A stretch of DNA of 64,000 nt from Manihot esculenta (Eukaryota; Streptophyta; Magnoliopsida; Malpighiales; Euphorbiaceae): NCBI RefSeq assembly GCF_001659605.2, contig NC_035161.2, positions 27,389,691 through 27,453,690 on the forward strand, written 5' to 3'. The translations under genes and the position numbers were made by a program. Positions within the stretch are counted from its first letter, which is position 1; the number at the start of each line of letters is the position of its first letter. This document shows positions 11,390 through 23,479 of this stretch, one piece after another. The notes beneath the pieces were generated by a model. It worked only from the letters and a program-made list of their open reading frames with translations, was not told the origin of the DNA and searched no databases.

Positions 11390-12620
11390 CTTGCAGAAGA
11401 TCTGTGACTGTGCGGTTGTCGAAACTGGTAAAAAATAATCTTTTTGGTTATCCACAAGTTTACAACTGTAGATAGTGATAAAAGGATCGAATCCACAGGA
11501 AATTGATACTTACCTATTTTTCTTATCAAGACCAAGTAAATAAACTGAAGGTAAAATAAAAGGGGGAGGGGTTTTGAGATTGATGAATTGAACTAGAATT
11601 AAAAGCAACAAAGTAAAACAAATAATTAAAGTAAAGAAATTCAATAATGAGAAAAGCTCTAGTTGAAGAATTAGATTCACTTTAGTTGTTGGGATTGATC
11701 ATTGACACTTAGGTTCCTTTATTTGATTCAATAAATTAGTTATGGAGGTGGAAGACGTTTCTCACCACCATATCCCTCCTTAAGCATAGACTAAATAGTG
11801 AACGTCCTCTAATTAATCACTAATCAACAAGTTGCCAAGGAACGTCCTTGGACCTTTGGTATCTAACAACTGTCAATTGCATTAAGAAATAGAGAGACCT
11901 AATTCTAGCTACCCAAATGTATGGTGATATTGCTAGATCATACAATTTCCTTAGTTTTTACACCAAGAGTTACTTGTATTTGAATAATCCAAGCAATTAC
12001 GGATTTAAAACTATCCAAACTAACAAATTATCACTTTGCAATCAAGAATCAATGGGCCCTATTAATCTAAACAACAAAGCAACAATAGAATTAAGTATGA
12101 AATTGCATAAATATTGATAAACAAAAGACAAATAATATATGTTCAGATCTCCCAATCCATAAAACAACTAAAGTTTCACCTAATCTTTAACTAGAAAAAG
12201 AGGTTTCAGCTACTCATGGCTGAAACAAAACACAAAAAATAAAAGAAAGAGAAAGAGAAGAGGAACCGATGGCGGCTTGGAGAAGGGGGGCGTGCGGCTT
12301 GCAATCCGAAAGGTTGGAGAAGGAAGAAGCTTTCTCTTGTGATTGTGATCCTTTTATAGCTGAAAGTGTTGCCCTAGGCTTCCTTGTTGAGATGGCTTTT
12401 GAATTTTGAATTTTGAATTCTTGGGGGGCAAGTGCATCTTCTTGAGATTTGGCTTCCTAAATAGGCAGAATTGAGTGCTGAGGTGTCTTCACATTTGTAA
12501 TAAGGGAAAGACTTCTTGAAGATTTGAAATTTGAATTTTCCACTACTCTGCTGACTGCACTTTCCTTATTTATCTTCACTTCAGCTGCAACTTAGCTTGG
12601 GCAAACCATGCTTGTTCTCC
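11390..12620. repeat. non-coding, probably transposon-derived sequence, family not recognised
   Basis: The sequence has the texture of a decayed repeat and shares architecture with 13800-14305 plus 56031-56640. Each contains a GAATCCACA-type sentence, short CTAATCAACAA-like phrases and a CTTTAACTAGA/TTTCTAACTAGA phrase. No open frame of note was found. Confidence 0.35.
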
Positions 12621-13126
12621 TTTATCCTCTTTTAGGCAGTTTTAAGAGCATTTTCACTAAATTATCTCTTTATACCGTTTTCTGCAAAATAAGATCAAAA
12701 CCACAAAATTAGGCAGAAAATATGTAAATTAACATTAATAACAACATGATAAATGGGTCTAAATTTGGTCTGATCAATCCGCTAAGTAGAGGGCGAGTCT
12801 GTAAGGGGCTTTATCTCATAATTTAATACAGAAGTAATACAGGTAGAAGAATTACATCATAAGATAGTATGATGTTTATCCTCTTTTAGGTAGTTTTAAG
12901 AGTATTTTTACCAAATTACCTCTTTATACCGTTTTCTGCAAAATAAGATCAAAACCACAAAATTAGGCAGAAAATGTGTAAATTAACATTAATAACAACA
13001 TGATAAATGGGTCTAAATTTGGTCTGATCAATCCGCCAAGTAGAGGGCGAGTCTATAAGGAGCTTTATCTCATAGTTTAATACAGAAGTAATACAGGTGG
13101 AAGAATTACATCATAAGATAGTATAT
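12621..13126. repeat. 254-bp direct tandem duplication
   Basis: The segment beginning TTTATCCTCTTTTAGG at 12621 recurs at 12875 and runs to about 13126 with only a few substitutions. Both copies include GGTCTGATCAATCCGC and end AAGATAGTAT. Confidence 0.85.
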
Positions 13127-13320
13127 GAAGCGCTAAAGAAAGGAACATGCAATATCAAGTTTGTGGATTTTCTAATCAAGATGGTGGATGTTGAATCCAA
13201 CAAAAATAAATCTTGCTCTTTTCAATAATTATGGATTGCGAATATGATGAGTAGGGTTGAATCCACAAAGAACGGGTTAACTGCTATTTTTTTTATGTGA
13301 GAACATATGTGGAAAAAAAT

Positions 13321-13790
13321 GAATGACGATTGACCTAATGATGACCAACTAATGACTTGATGGCAACCTAACGTACTAGGCACCGACCTGATGACCGATC
13401 ACTTAACTATCAATAAGACGACCAAACGACTGATGACTATCAACTAGGTGACTATCAACCTGATGACCATCTTGACGACTTACCTGTCGACTTTATAACT
13501 GACCACTTAACGATATGACAACTGATGATCGACCACCCGATTACTTGATGGCCGACCACTTGGTGGCTATCTTGACGACCTACCCAATGACCTGGCATTC
13601 TGATGATTTGACGATTTAACAACCTGACTGATGACCAACATTGTGATCACTTGATGACCGACTAAACTAATGACCTGATTATCGACTGAACTAAAGAATG
13701 CCTTGGCGCCCTGTCGTCCGACCACCGGATGACTTGACGATTTAACGACTTGACTGATGATCGACCTTATGATCAACTTCACAACTAAGC
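13321..13790. repeat. degenerate TGATGACC/GACC-type array
   Basis: About 470 bp are dominated by variants of TGATGACCGACCACTTGA and TTGACGACC without a fixed period. It reads like an old, diverged minisatellite. No protein frame is meaningful here. Confidence 0.6.
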
Positions 13791-13799
13791 AAATTAAAC

Positions 13800-14305
13800 T
13801 GCAAAAATAAAGGGGGGATTTGAGTTAAGTAGATTTAACCGGATGCAAAAGTAAACTAATAGAGAGCAAATAGTTAAAGAGATTAATTAGAGTAAGAAAA
13901 TATCTATTTTGGAGAATATCTCGGTGTTAATTCTCCAGATTGATTATAGATACAAGGATGTCTGATATCAATTTCTAGTCTGCTAGTTATAGCTGTTGAC
14001 ATGGTCTAACAATCTAATCTTTCCTTAGATAAAAGACTAAAAAAGATCAGCTCAGTTATCAGTCCCTAATCAACAAACAAACTACATGATCAGCTCAATG
14101 AGGTTTAATTTGATAACAACATTAAAAATTAGGCAAACCTGACTCCAACCAAGAAGCTCACTCCAGCACGGTTGTGAAATCAAAATACGTTATTCCATAA
14201 TAAATATTATTTATCATAAGTATCAAACTCATAAGTGATTACAGACTTAATGAATCTGAATGATTGTATGTTATTCATCAATTGAACAATTGGCTAGACT
14301 ACATC
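13800..14305. repeat. unclassified repeat interrupted by element O
   Basis: This non-coding stretch runs up to the CACTA target duplication at 14306-14310 and resumes at 56026, so the 41.7-kb nest sits inside one older repeat. Confidence 0.45.
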
Positions 14306-14310
14306 CACTA
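14306..14310. repeat. target site duplication of O, left (CACTA)
   Basis: CACTA precedes the terminal TGTAACG and recurs exactly at 56026-56030, 41.7 kb away. The match is what ties the two ends to the same element. Confidence 0.85.
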
Positions 14311-14717
14311 TGTAACGACCCGGAAACCGGACCGCTACCGGCGCTAGGATCCAGATCGGCTTAAGGCTGTCGGGACCCGTAGCAAGCCTAACATACATCC
14401 TGTATACTTGTTAAATCCCATACATGATCAAACATAAACATAAAACTTTAAACTTATTCTTTCATTTACCAAGCTCAACCTGTGCATGCACAACTCATAA
14501 ACATGAAACCCCACACTGGAGCTCTCATCAAATGCTCCAATGGGGCAACATCTCATACATTAAGCTTGGTTTACATAAACATCATTAAAACTTTTCATTA
14601 AAAAGATCATGAGAAAAAAGGGATTAACTTAACATACTAGGGTCAAGCACAACTCTAAACCTCAATATACATCATTACACAATACTTTACATTACATTGA
14701 CTTTCATGTCCACAACT

Positions 14718-17700
14718 TGTAACGACCCGAAAATCGGACCGTTACCGGCGCTAGGATCCAGATCGGCTTAAGGCCGCCGGGACCCGTAGCAAGCCTAACT
14801 TACCTCCTGTAAATCTGTTTAATCCCACACATGATCAACAATTACATAAACATAAAGACTTTAAACTTTTCTCATTCATTTACCAAACTCAACCTGTGCA
14901 TGCACAACTAATGATCATAGTCATCAACCCCACATTGGAGTCCTCATCAATGCTCCAATGGGGTAACATAATATCATAAAAGTTTGGTTTACATAAACAT
15001 CATAAAACATTTCATTAAAAGATCATGTGACCAAAAAGGGATTAACGACATACTAGGGTCAAACACAGTTCTAAACCTCAATACTCATCATTGTATTACA
15101 TAGCTGTATTATACATTACATCATTCTCATGTCCACAACTAACTATTACATAGAACATAATTTTACTCTTGACTTCCTGCTCTATCCCGTACCTGCAAGC
15201 CTGGGGGATTAAGGGAGAGGAGGTGAGCTACTAGAGCCCAGTGAGCAGAATAATAAAACATTATATTTAAAGTTCATGCTTTCATGAAATGCATCACATC
15301 ACAACCAAATCACATTAAGGATGAACTTATCACCAATAGTCCTCTACATATCCAATAGTGCCAGGGATGTAGAATGGGTCTTCCTTGACTTCCTCTTACA
15401 TAATATATCATAACATTCCAATATGCCAGGGACGTAGAATGGGTCTTCCTGGACTTTCTCTTACATAGTGCTAGGGGCGTAGAATGTGTAATACCCAGCT
15501 AGATTCCGGCATCGGAATCCCTACCTTCCGGCGGACTTTCCGTTGGAACTTGGAATTCTGAAGATGTTAGAGTTTTCTAGAGGGATAAAATGTGTTTGCT
15601 AAAATGTTTTTATAAGATTTTATGGTTGAAATGCAAAAGGAATTGAGTTTTGAAGAGAAAAGACCAAGGAAGCTTTTGCAAGGTTCGGCCGCCGAAGGTG
15701 AAGTTCGGCCGCCGAACATTGCATGGTTTTGTTGCCTCCGAAGCTCAAGTTTGGCTTCCGAAAGAGGCTTACTTTCGGCCACCGAACCCCAAGTTCGGCC
15801 GCCGAAAGTGGTGAGGCTTTGCATGCAGGTTTGGCCGTCGAAGGTGAGCCGGTTGGCCACCTATACAAGCCCCGTTGACCGGAAATGGAGTGAGCATTCA
15901 CTCTCTTTTCGTGCAAAGGGTAGGCTCATGCTCTCCTTGGGTTAGTTTCATGATGTTTCTTCAAATCTTTCAAGGTTTTCATGAGTTTTCTCCTTGTTTT
16001 GAAGAGTTGTGAGCTTTGAGCAAGGTTTTGAAGTTTGAAGACTTTGGAGCTTGGATTCTCCATATCTTCACGTTTGAGGTCGCACCAACTCTTGTTCTTC
16101 AAAAGGTAAGTGTAGATCCTTAGCTTTTATGATGTAGTGTATGATTGATCCCTTGTTATGCATGAATCCTGTTTTACGTTTCTTGATGAGAAATGTGCTG
16201 AACCAAGGCTGACTTATGATATGCTGACCCTATGAGAGTGGGTTCTATGTTTTCAGACATAGTGCATGCAGGTCAAGCTTGGTAAGGGGAAGGAAAGTTT
16301 TTCAGTTTTTTATGTTTATGTTTGATCATGTATGAGATTTATCAGGTACACAGAGTTCAGGTTAGGCTTGCTACGGGTCCCGGCGGCCTTAAGCCGATCT
16401 GGATCCTAGCGCCGGTAGTGGTCCGGTTTCCGGGTCGTTACAGAATGGGTCTTCCTGGACTTCCATACCATATCATCATCATATCATACCATCTCATACG
16501 AGGACTAATGGATCATTCAACATTCATCCACATCAACAATATAATATGCAATGCAATATATTCGTGAATTTCTAATGCAACAACCTAGAATATCACATGG
16601 CATTCGTGATGCATGAGTTATGCCAAAACTTTCATTAAATTAAAACATAAAGGTTTATTCTACTCACCTCTGGCTGACTCTAACGCTGCTAGCTCACTGC
16701 TGGGTCCTCGGTTCCTCGGGTCCGAACCTACACAGGTGGACTCAAATGAGGGACCAAACACTCAAGAACATGACTCTAAAATACTCTCAAAAACCCCCTA
16801 AAACACCTTAAAACATTCATAGAAATCATGCAAAGGAAGGCTGAACAGGGCACTTTCGGCGGCAGGTTCGGCGGCCGAAAGTCCCTCCAGAGCCGAAAGT
16901 CATGCACCTTCGGCGGCACTTTCGGCGGCCGAAGGTTCACTCCAGAGACGAAACTCATGCATGTCCGGCGGCACCTTCGGTGGCCGAAACTCCCTTCTAG
17001 AGCCGAAAGTCCACTTTCGGGGGCAGAGTTTGGCAGCCCAAGGCTTGCCTCCACAGGCAGGTTCGGCGGCCGAAAGTCCCTTCGGCTGCCGAACCTGAGT
17101 TCTTCCAAAGGGCAGAACTCAGCCTCCTTTAAGCACAAAAGCCTCCCAAACCACTCAATCATGTATTTACCTATTCTACAACATGCAAACTCAAGCCAAC
17201 AAGCACATAGGGGTCTCAAACTAACTTAAACCCCAACCAAAACACATCAAACATACATATACAACTCACATTGCTCATAAACACAACATAAGCCAAAAAC
17301 TAACTAAAAACCTAAATATGCATTTCTACCCCAAAAACTTCATGAAACTTAACCAAAACATGAAAAGAAGTATGGATCTACTCTTACCTCTTGAAGATCG
17401 AGAGGGAAGACGATCCAACTCGGAGATGGGAGAGATCTAGCTCTTTGAACCTCCAAGCTCCAAAACTTCACTCTTTTTGTTCAAGTATCTTCAAACCAAG
17501 ATAAAACTTGTTAAAACATGAAAGATTGGAGCAAAAACATCAAAAACGACTATGGGAGAGCATGGACTCACCGTTGGCCGAAAATGGGGAGAAAACTCGC
17601 CCGTTTCGGCCATGGAGCCCTTATATAGGGCTGGCCAGACCACCTTTCGGCAGCCTAAAGTGCCTCCAAAACTCATGCAAGTTCGGCGGCCGAACCTTTG

Positions 17701-17952
17701 CCTCTTTCGGAAGCCTAACTTGCCCCCCTAAACCATCCAATGTTCGGCGGCCGAACTTGAGGTTCGGCGGCCGAACCTGGGAATGCCTCCATAGTCTTTT
17801 TCATTCAAAACTCAATTTTTTTCTTACTTAAAATCATAAAATACATTAAAACATTTTATAAAAACATGATTTTACCTTTCTAGAGGTTTTCGACATCCGA
17901 GATTCTACCGGACGGTAGGAATTCCGATACCGGAGTCTAGCCGGGTATTACA
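14718..17952 (-). repeat. 3' LTR of N1, interrupted by S1
   Basis: It runs from TGTAACGACCC at 14718 to GGGTATTACA at 17952 and is 2274 bp without S1 and one target copy. TTCGG motif clusters lie at about 16853-17095 and 17685-17785. A TTATATAG TATA-like box is near 17611-17618. The splice-donor-like CTTACCTCTTGAAG (reverse complement) is near 17384. Confidence 0.85.
15487..16442 (+). mobile_element. S1: short solo LTR (956 bp)
   Basis: S1 starts TGTAATACCCAGCTAGATTCC, ends GGGTCGTTACA and is flanked by GAATG (15482-15486 and 16443-16447). The start resembles D's LTR more than those of N1, N2 or O. Relative to the 2.3-2.5 kb LTRs it lacks the second motif cluster and the minisatellite, so it is either internally deleted or a shorter LTR subtype. 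A splice-donor-like AAAAGGTAAGTG lies near 16102. Confidence 0.85.
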
Positions 17953-17967
17953 TTCTTCCCCCCTTAA
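17953..17967 (-). other. polypurine tract of N1
   Basis: Read on the minus strand this is a TTAAGGGGGG-type purine run directly before the 3' LTR, the usual primer for plus-strand synthesis. Confidence 0.75.
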
Positions 17968-18051
17968 GAACATTCGTCCCCGAATGTTCACCAAACAAAC
18001 ACATGCAAAGCATAAAACATGAACATTCATACAAAGCACATAAAACTCACC

Positions 18052-20834
18052 TTAGAAGAGATGAGGATATTGCTGGAGCATGGATTCCCGTGTCTCCCAG
18101 GTACACTCTTTGATGTTGTGGTAATTCCAAAGGACTTTCACCATTGGGATTTCCTTGTTCCTTAGCTTTCTGATCTGGGTGTCTATGATCCGCACTGGCT
18201 GCTCAACATAGGTGAGATCTTCTTGGATCTCCACATCAGGTTCACTAAGAACCTTGCCCGGATCTGACACGAACTTTCTTAACATGGAAACATGGAAAAC
18301 CGGATGGATTCTCTCCATTGAAGCAGGTAAGTCCAACTTGTACGATACATTCCCAATCTTCTGCAAGATTTCAAAGGGTCCAATGTACCGTGGAGCTAGC
18401 TTACCTTTCTTTCTGAACCGAATCACCCCTTTCATCGGAGACACCTTGAGCAATACCAAATCCCCCTCCTGAAACTCTACTTGTCTTCTGCGGATATCTG
18501 CATAACTCTTCTGCCTGCTTGCAGCATTCTTGATCCTTTCTCTGATTATGGGCACCACTTTGCTGGTGATCTCTACAAGCTCAGGCCCTGCCAAGGCCCT
18601 TTCTCCAACTTCCTCCCAGCAAACAGGCGACCTGCACTTCCTTCCATACAAAGCTTCATATGGAGCCATCCCTATGCTAGCATGATGACTGTTATTGTAA
18701 GCAAACTCCACCAAAGGTAGATGCTGCCTCCAAGAACCGCCAAAATCTAGCACACACATTCTGAGCATATCTTCTATAGTCTGGATGGTCCTCTCTGACT
18801 GTCCGTTAGTCTGTGGATGGAAAGCAGTGCTGAAATCCAACCTGGTACCCATAGCATTTTTCAAACTCCGCCAAAACCTGGAGGTGAACTAGGGTCCTCT
18901 ATCAGATACTATTGAAACAGGAACCCCATGCAACCTAACAACCTCATCGACATATACCTGCGCCAACTTGTCTACAGAATAGCCACTCCTGACAGGGATG
19001 ATGTGAGCAGATTTGGTCAGTCTGTCCACAATCACCCATATGGAGTCTAACCTGTTGGACGATGCCGGTAACCCCACCACGAAGTCCATAGCTATATTCT
19101 CCCATTTCCACTCTGGAATAGGTAGTGGGTTAAGCATTCCAGCCGGCTTTTGATGTTCCAGCTTCACCCTCTGACATATTTCGCAGGCTGACACAAACTG
19201 TGCCACTTCTCTTTTCATAGCTGGCCACCAATAAACTCTCTTCAGATCTTGATATATTTTGGTGGCTCCAGGGTGAACACTGTATCTGGCATTATGAGCT
19301 TCCTTCATAATGTCTCCCTTTAGCCCTACGTCATCTGGTACACACAATCTGCTCCCATAGCGGAGGATGCCATTGCTGTCAAATCTGAACTCTTTGTTCT
19401 TGCCTGACTGAACAGTCCTGGCAATCTTCACTAACTCTGGGTCCTCATGCTGTTTCTGAGTCACTTGCTCCAAAAACACGGGTGCCACTCTCATCTGGGC
19501 TATCAAAGCACCTGTACCAGACAACTCCAACTGTAGACCTTCATTAATGAGCTCGAAGAACTGTCTCACCACTGGTCTTCTCTCTGCTGAAATATGGGAC
19601 AAACTGCCAAGTGATTTTCGGCTTAGGGCGTCTGCCACAACATTTGCCTTACCCGGATGGTACTGGATCTTGCAATCATAGTCACTAAGCAGTTCCACCC
19701 ATCTTCTCTGCCTCAAATTCAGCTCTCTCTGACTCAGGATGTACTGCAGGCTCTTATGATCTGTGAAGATCTCACATTTTACCCCATAAAGGTAGTGCCT
19801 CCACATCTTGAGTGCAAAGATTACAGCTGCCATCTCTAGGTCATGTGTAGGGTAATTCAACTCGTGCTTCTTCAGCTGCCTAGAAGCATAAGCAATCACC
19901 CTTTCATTCTGCATCAGCACACAACCCAGTCCCACACGGGACGCATCACAGAAAATCGTGAAGTCTTCATTACTAGTTGGCAGAGCTAACACCGGTGCTG
20001 AAGTCAACCTCTTCTTTAGCTCCTCAAAGCTCTCTTCACACTGGTCGGTCCACACAAACTTCTGGTTCTTCTTAGTCAGTCTGGTCATAGGAGCTGCAAT
20101 CTTAGAGAAGTCCTGAACGAACCTCCTGTAGTAACCTGCCAAACCCAAGAAGCTCTTGAACTCTGTCACTGTAGTGGGTCTAGGCCAGTTAGCTACAGCT
20201 TCCACTTTCTTGGGGTCTACCTCGATTCCATTTTCCGACACAACATGCCCCAAGAATGAAATGCTCCTCAGCCAGAACTCACACTTGGAGAACTTGGCAT
20301 ACAAGCCGTGTTCCCTCAAGGTCTGCAAGACTATCCTCAGATGATGGGCATGCTCCTCTGTATTCCTGGAATACACTAAGATATCATCTATGAAGACAAT
20401 AACGAAGTGATCTAGGTACTGGCTAAACACTCTGTTCATGAGATCCATGAATGCTGCAGGGGCATTGGTCAACCCGAACGGCATTACAAGGAACTCAAAG
20501 TGCCCATATCTGGTCCTGAATACTGTCTTCGGTACATCCTCTTCTCTTATCCTCAGCTGATGGTACCCAGATCTCAGATCTATTTTGGAGAAACAACCTG
20601 CTCCTGCTAGCTGGTCGAATAGATCGTTGATCCTCGGCAACGGGTACTTATTCTTGGTAGTGACTTTGTTCAACTGCCTGTAGTCGATACAAAGTCTAAG
20701 GGATCCATCTTTCTTTTTCACGAACAGCACTGGAGCACCCCAAGGTGAGGTACTCGGTCGGATGAAGCCCTTATCTACCAACTCTTGCAACTGCTCCTTA
20801 AGCTCCTTCAATTCTGCTGGTGCCATCCTGTAGA
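18052..20834 (-). pseudogene. N1 pol: RT-RNaseH-integrase-chromodomain, truncated with one stop
   Basis: Read from 20834 leftward, the frame starts inside the RT N-terminal motif ([15 protein letters not shown]). It continues through FIDD (RT active site), the RNaseH TDHKSL block, the H-H-C-C zinc motif of integrase, and integrase to VSDRGP, where a TAG (18891-18889) replaces the CAG found in related copies. The same frame then continues to 18052, ending with the chromodomain and PHLF plus TAA. Apart from that single stop and the missing gag-protease half, the frame is undamaged. It would not be functional as it stands. The stop arises by C-to-T in a CAG context. Confidence 0.88.
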
Positions 20835-22285
20835 ATATCCACATCAATAACATAATATGCAATGCAACATATTCGTGAATTTCTAATGCAGCAACCTAGA
20901 ATATCACATGGCATTCGTGATGCATGAGTTATGCCAAAACTTTCATTAAATTAAAACATAAAGGTTTATTCTACTCACCTCTGGCTGACTCTAACGCTGC
21001 TAGCTCACTGCTGGGGTCCTCGGTTCCTCGGGTCCGAACCTACACAGGTGGACTCAAATGAGGGACCAAACACTAAAGAACATGACTCTAAAATACTCCC
21101 CAAAAACTCCCTAAAACACCTTAAAACATTCATAGAAATCATGCAAAGGAAGGCTGAACAGGGCACTTTCGGCGGCAGGTTCGGCGATCGAAAGTCCCTC
21201 CAAAGCCGAAAGACATGCACCTTCGGCGGCACTTTCGGCGGCTGAAGGTTCACTCCAGAGACGAAACTCATGCATCTTCGGCGGCACCTTCGGCGGCCGA
21301 AACTCCCTTCCAGAGCCGAAAGTCCACTTTCGGGGGCAGGGTTCGGCAGCCCAAGGCTTGCCTCCACAGGCAGGTTCGGCGGCCGAAAGTCCCTTAGGCT
21401 GCCGAACCTGAGTTCTTCCAAAGGGCAGAACTCAGCCTCCTCTAAGCACAAAAGCCTCCCAAACCACTCAATCATGCATTTACCTATTCTACAACATGCA
21501 AACTCAAGCCAACAAACACATAGGGGTCTCAAACTAACTTAAACCCCAACCATAACACATCAAACATACATATACAACTCACATTACTCATAAACACAAC
21601 ATAAGCCAAAAACTAACTAAAAACCTAAACATGCATTTCTACCCCAAAAACGTCATGAAACTTAACCAAAACACGAAAAGAAGTATGGATCTACTCTTAC
21701 CTCTTGAAGATCGAGAGGGAAGACGATCCAACTCGGAGATGGGAGAGATCTAGCTCTTTGAACCTCCAAACTCCAAAACTTCACTCTTTTTGTTCAAGTA
21801 TCTTCAAACCAAGATAAAACTTGTTAAAACATGAAAGATTGGAGCAAAAACATCAAAAATGACTATGGGAGAGCATGGACTCACCGTTGGCCGAAAATGG
21901 GGAGAAAACTCGCCCGTTTCGGCCATGGAGCCCTTATATAGGGCTGGCCAGACCACCTTTCGGCAGCCTAAAGTGCCTTCAAAACTCATGCAAGTTCGGC
22001 TGCCGAACATGAGGTTCAGCGGCCGAACCTTTGCCTCTTTCGGAAGCTTAACTTGCCCCCCTAAACCATCCAATGTTCGGCGGCCGAACTTGAGGTTCGG
22101 CGGCCGAAGCTGGGAATGCCTCCATAGTCTTTTTCATTCAAAACTCAATTTTTTTCTTACTTAAAATCATAAAATACATTAAAACATTTTATAAAAATAT
22201 GATTTTACCCTTCTAGAGGTTTTCGACATCCGAGATTCCACCGGACGGTAGAAATTCCGATACCGGAGTCTAGCCGGGTATTACA
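20835..22285 (-). repeat. 5' LTR remnant of N1, U3-side only
   Basis: At about 20835 pol sequence changes abruptly into mid-LTR sequence (the AACATATTCGTGAATT block), which runs to the LTR terminus TTACA at 22285. TTCGG clusters lie at about 21168-21405 and 21980-22110, with a TATATAG box near 21935. Confidence 0.85.
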
Positions 22286-22768
22286 CAACTAATCTATTAC
22301 ATACATAAACTTCTATTCTTGTTGACTTCCTGGTCTAGCCCGCACCTACAAACCTGGGAGTTAAGGGAATGGGGTGAGCTACTAGAGCCCAGTGAGCAGA
22401 ATAGTAAAAAAAAATATTTAAAACATATGCTATCATGGAATGCATCACATCACAGACAAATCACATCAAGGATGAACTTGTCACCAATAGCCCTTTACAT
22501 AACATTCCAATGTGCCAGGGGCCTAGAATGGGCCTCACTGGTCTTTCTCTTACATTAACATAACATAACATTCCAATATGCCAGGGGCATAGTGTAATAC
22601 CCGGCTAGACTCCGGTGTCGGAATTCCTACCGTCCGGTGGAATCCCGGATGTCGGAAACCTCTAGAAGGGTAAAAGTATGTTTTTATGATATGTTTTCAT
22701 GTTTTTAATAATTTTAAGTATGTTTTTAAATGAGTTTTTGCATGAAAAGTCCTTGGAGGAAAACCCAG

Positions 22769-22955
22769 GTTCGGCAGCCGAAAGTCAAGTTCGGCCGCCG
22801 AACATGCATGCGTTTTGGAGGCACGTTAGGCCTTGAAAGCATGAGCGAGGGCAGTCCAGGTTCGGCCGCCGAATCTCAAGTTCGGCCGCCGAACATGGCA
22901 TGCATGCGGAGGCAAGTTCGGCCCCCGAACGTGGTCTGGCCAGCCACTATAAAAG
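22769..22955 (+). promoter_or_regulatory. N2 promoter: TTCGGCCGCCGAA motif array and TATA box
   Basis: Upstream of CTATAAAAG (22947-22955) lie several copies of TTCGG-NNN-CCGAA within 160 bp: near 22771, 22790, 22861, 22880 and 22916. Each typical copy contains GCCGCC, the core of the GCC box bound by AP2/ERF factors in plants. The same arrangement occurs in the other LTRs. That ERF proteins bind here is inference. Confidence 0.55.
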
Positions 22956-22963
22956 GGGTACTT

Positions 22964-22998
22964 GGCCGAAATGGGCGAGCTTTCTCCCATTTTCGGCC
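22964..22998 (+). promoter_or_regulatory. inverted repeat spanning the predicted transcription start
   Basis: GGCCGAAATGGG and CCCATTTTCGGCC are separated by 10 nt. The stem lies 15-50 bp after the TATA box, where initiation is expected. Equivalent arms are seen in N1, S2, S3, both LTRs of O, and 30622-30656 of N2's own 3' LTR. Confidence 0.6.
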
Positions 22999-23184
22999 AC
23001 AGCTAGCTTCCGACCTCCCTCTTCCGAATCTAGTGTTCTTCCTTCAAATCCCCACCATTTTTCTTGAGTTTTAAGCTTGCATTGAAGGTTTTGAACTTTT
23101 GAAACAAGTTTTGGAGCTTTGGGAACTCAGGAGCTCATTTTCGTGGATCTCCAAGTTTAGGTCGTCTCCCTCTCGATCTTCAAG

Positions 23185-23192
23185 AGGTAAGA
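23185..23192 (+). promoter_or_regulatory. conserved splice-donor-like site 1 in the LTR
   Basis: AG followed by GTAAGA, with GT at 23187, sits in the phrase CGATCTTCAAGAGGTAAGAG. The AG-GTAAG core is present in every LTR copy that retains this part, including the diverged S1 and B copies. Confidence 0.5.
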
Positions 23193-23479
23193 GCCGATCT
23201 TAAGCTCCTTATATGTTTTAAGTAAGTTTTAAGTCGTTTTATGAGTAGAGATGCATGTTTAGGCTTATTGATGAGTTTATGGGTTTTGATGATGATTTGA
23301 GCAATGTATGTTGATTTTGTGTGTTGGAAGTGTTGTAGTTGGGGTATATGATAGTTTGAGACCCCTAGGTGTGATATATGGTGTTTATGCATGTTTTAGA
23401 ACAAGTTTATGCATGATTTGAGAGTTGGGAGGCAAATGTGCATAGAGGAGCCAAAGTTTCTGCCCTTTGGCAGAAACCA

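Larger units (their letters stand above)
14718..22285 (-). mobile_element. element N1: Tekay-type copy with internal deletion
   Basis: N1 is inserted in O's 3' LTR and flanked by CAACT (14713-14717 and 22286-22290). It consists of a full 3' LTR (14718-17952, itself interrupted by S1), polypurine tract, pol back to the start of RT, and then only the U3-side part of the 5' LTR. Gag, protease, primer site and the inner part of the 5' LTR are missing. Confidence 0.88.

Noticed and set aside
16828..17229. Apparent proteins rich in FGGR, SAAE and RPPK in the LTRs
   Set aside because: They appear on both strands wherever the TTCGGCCGCCGAA motifs cluster and are translations of that motif, not genes.
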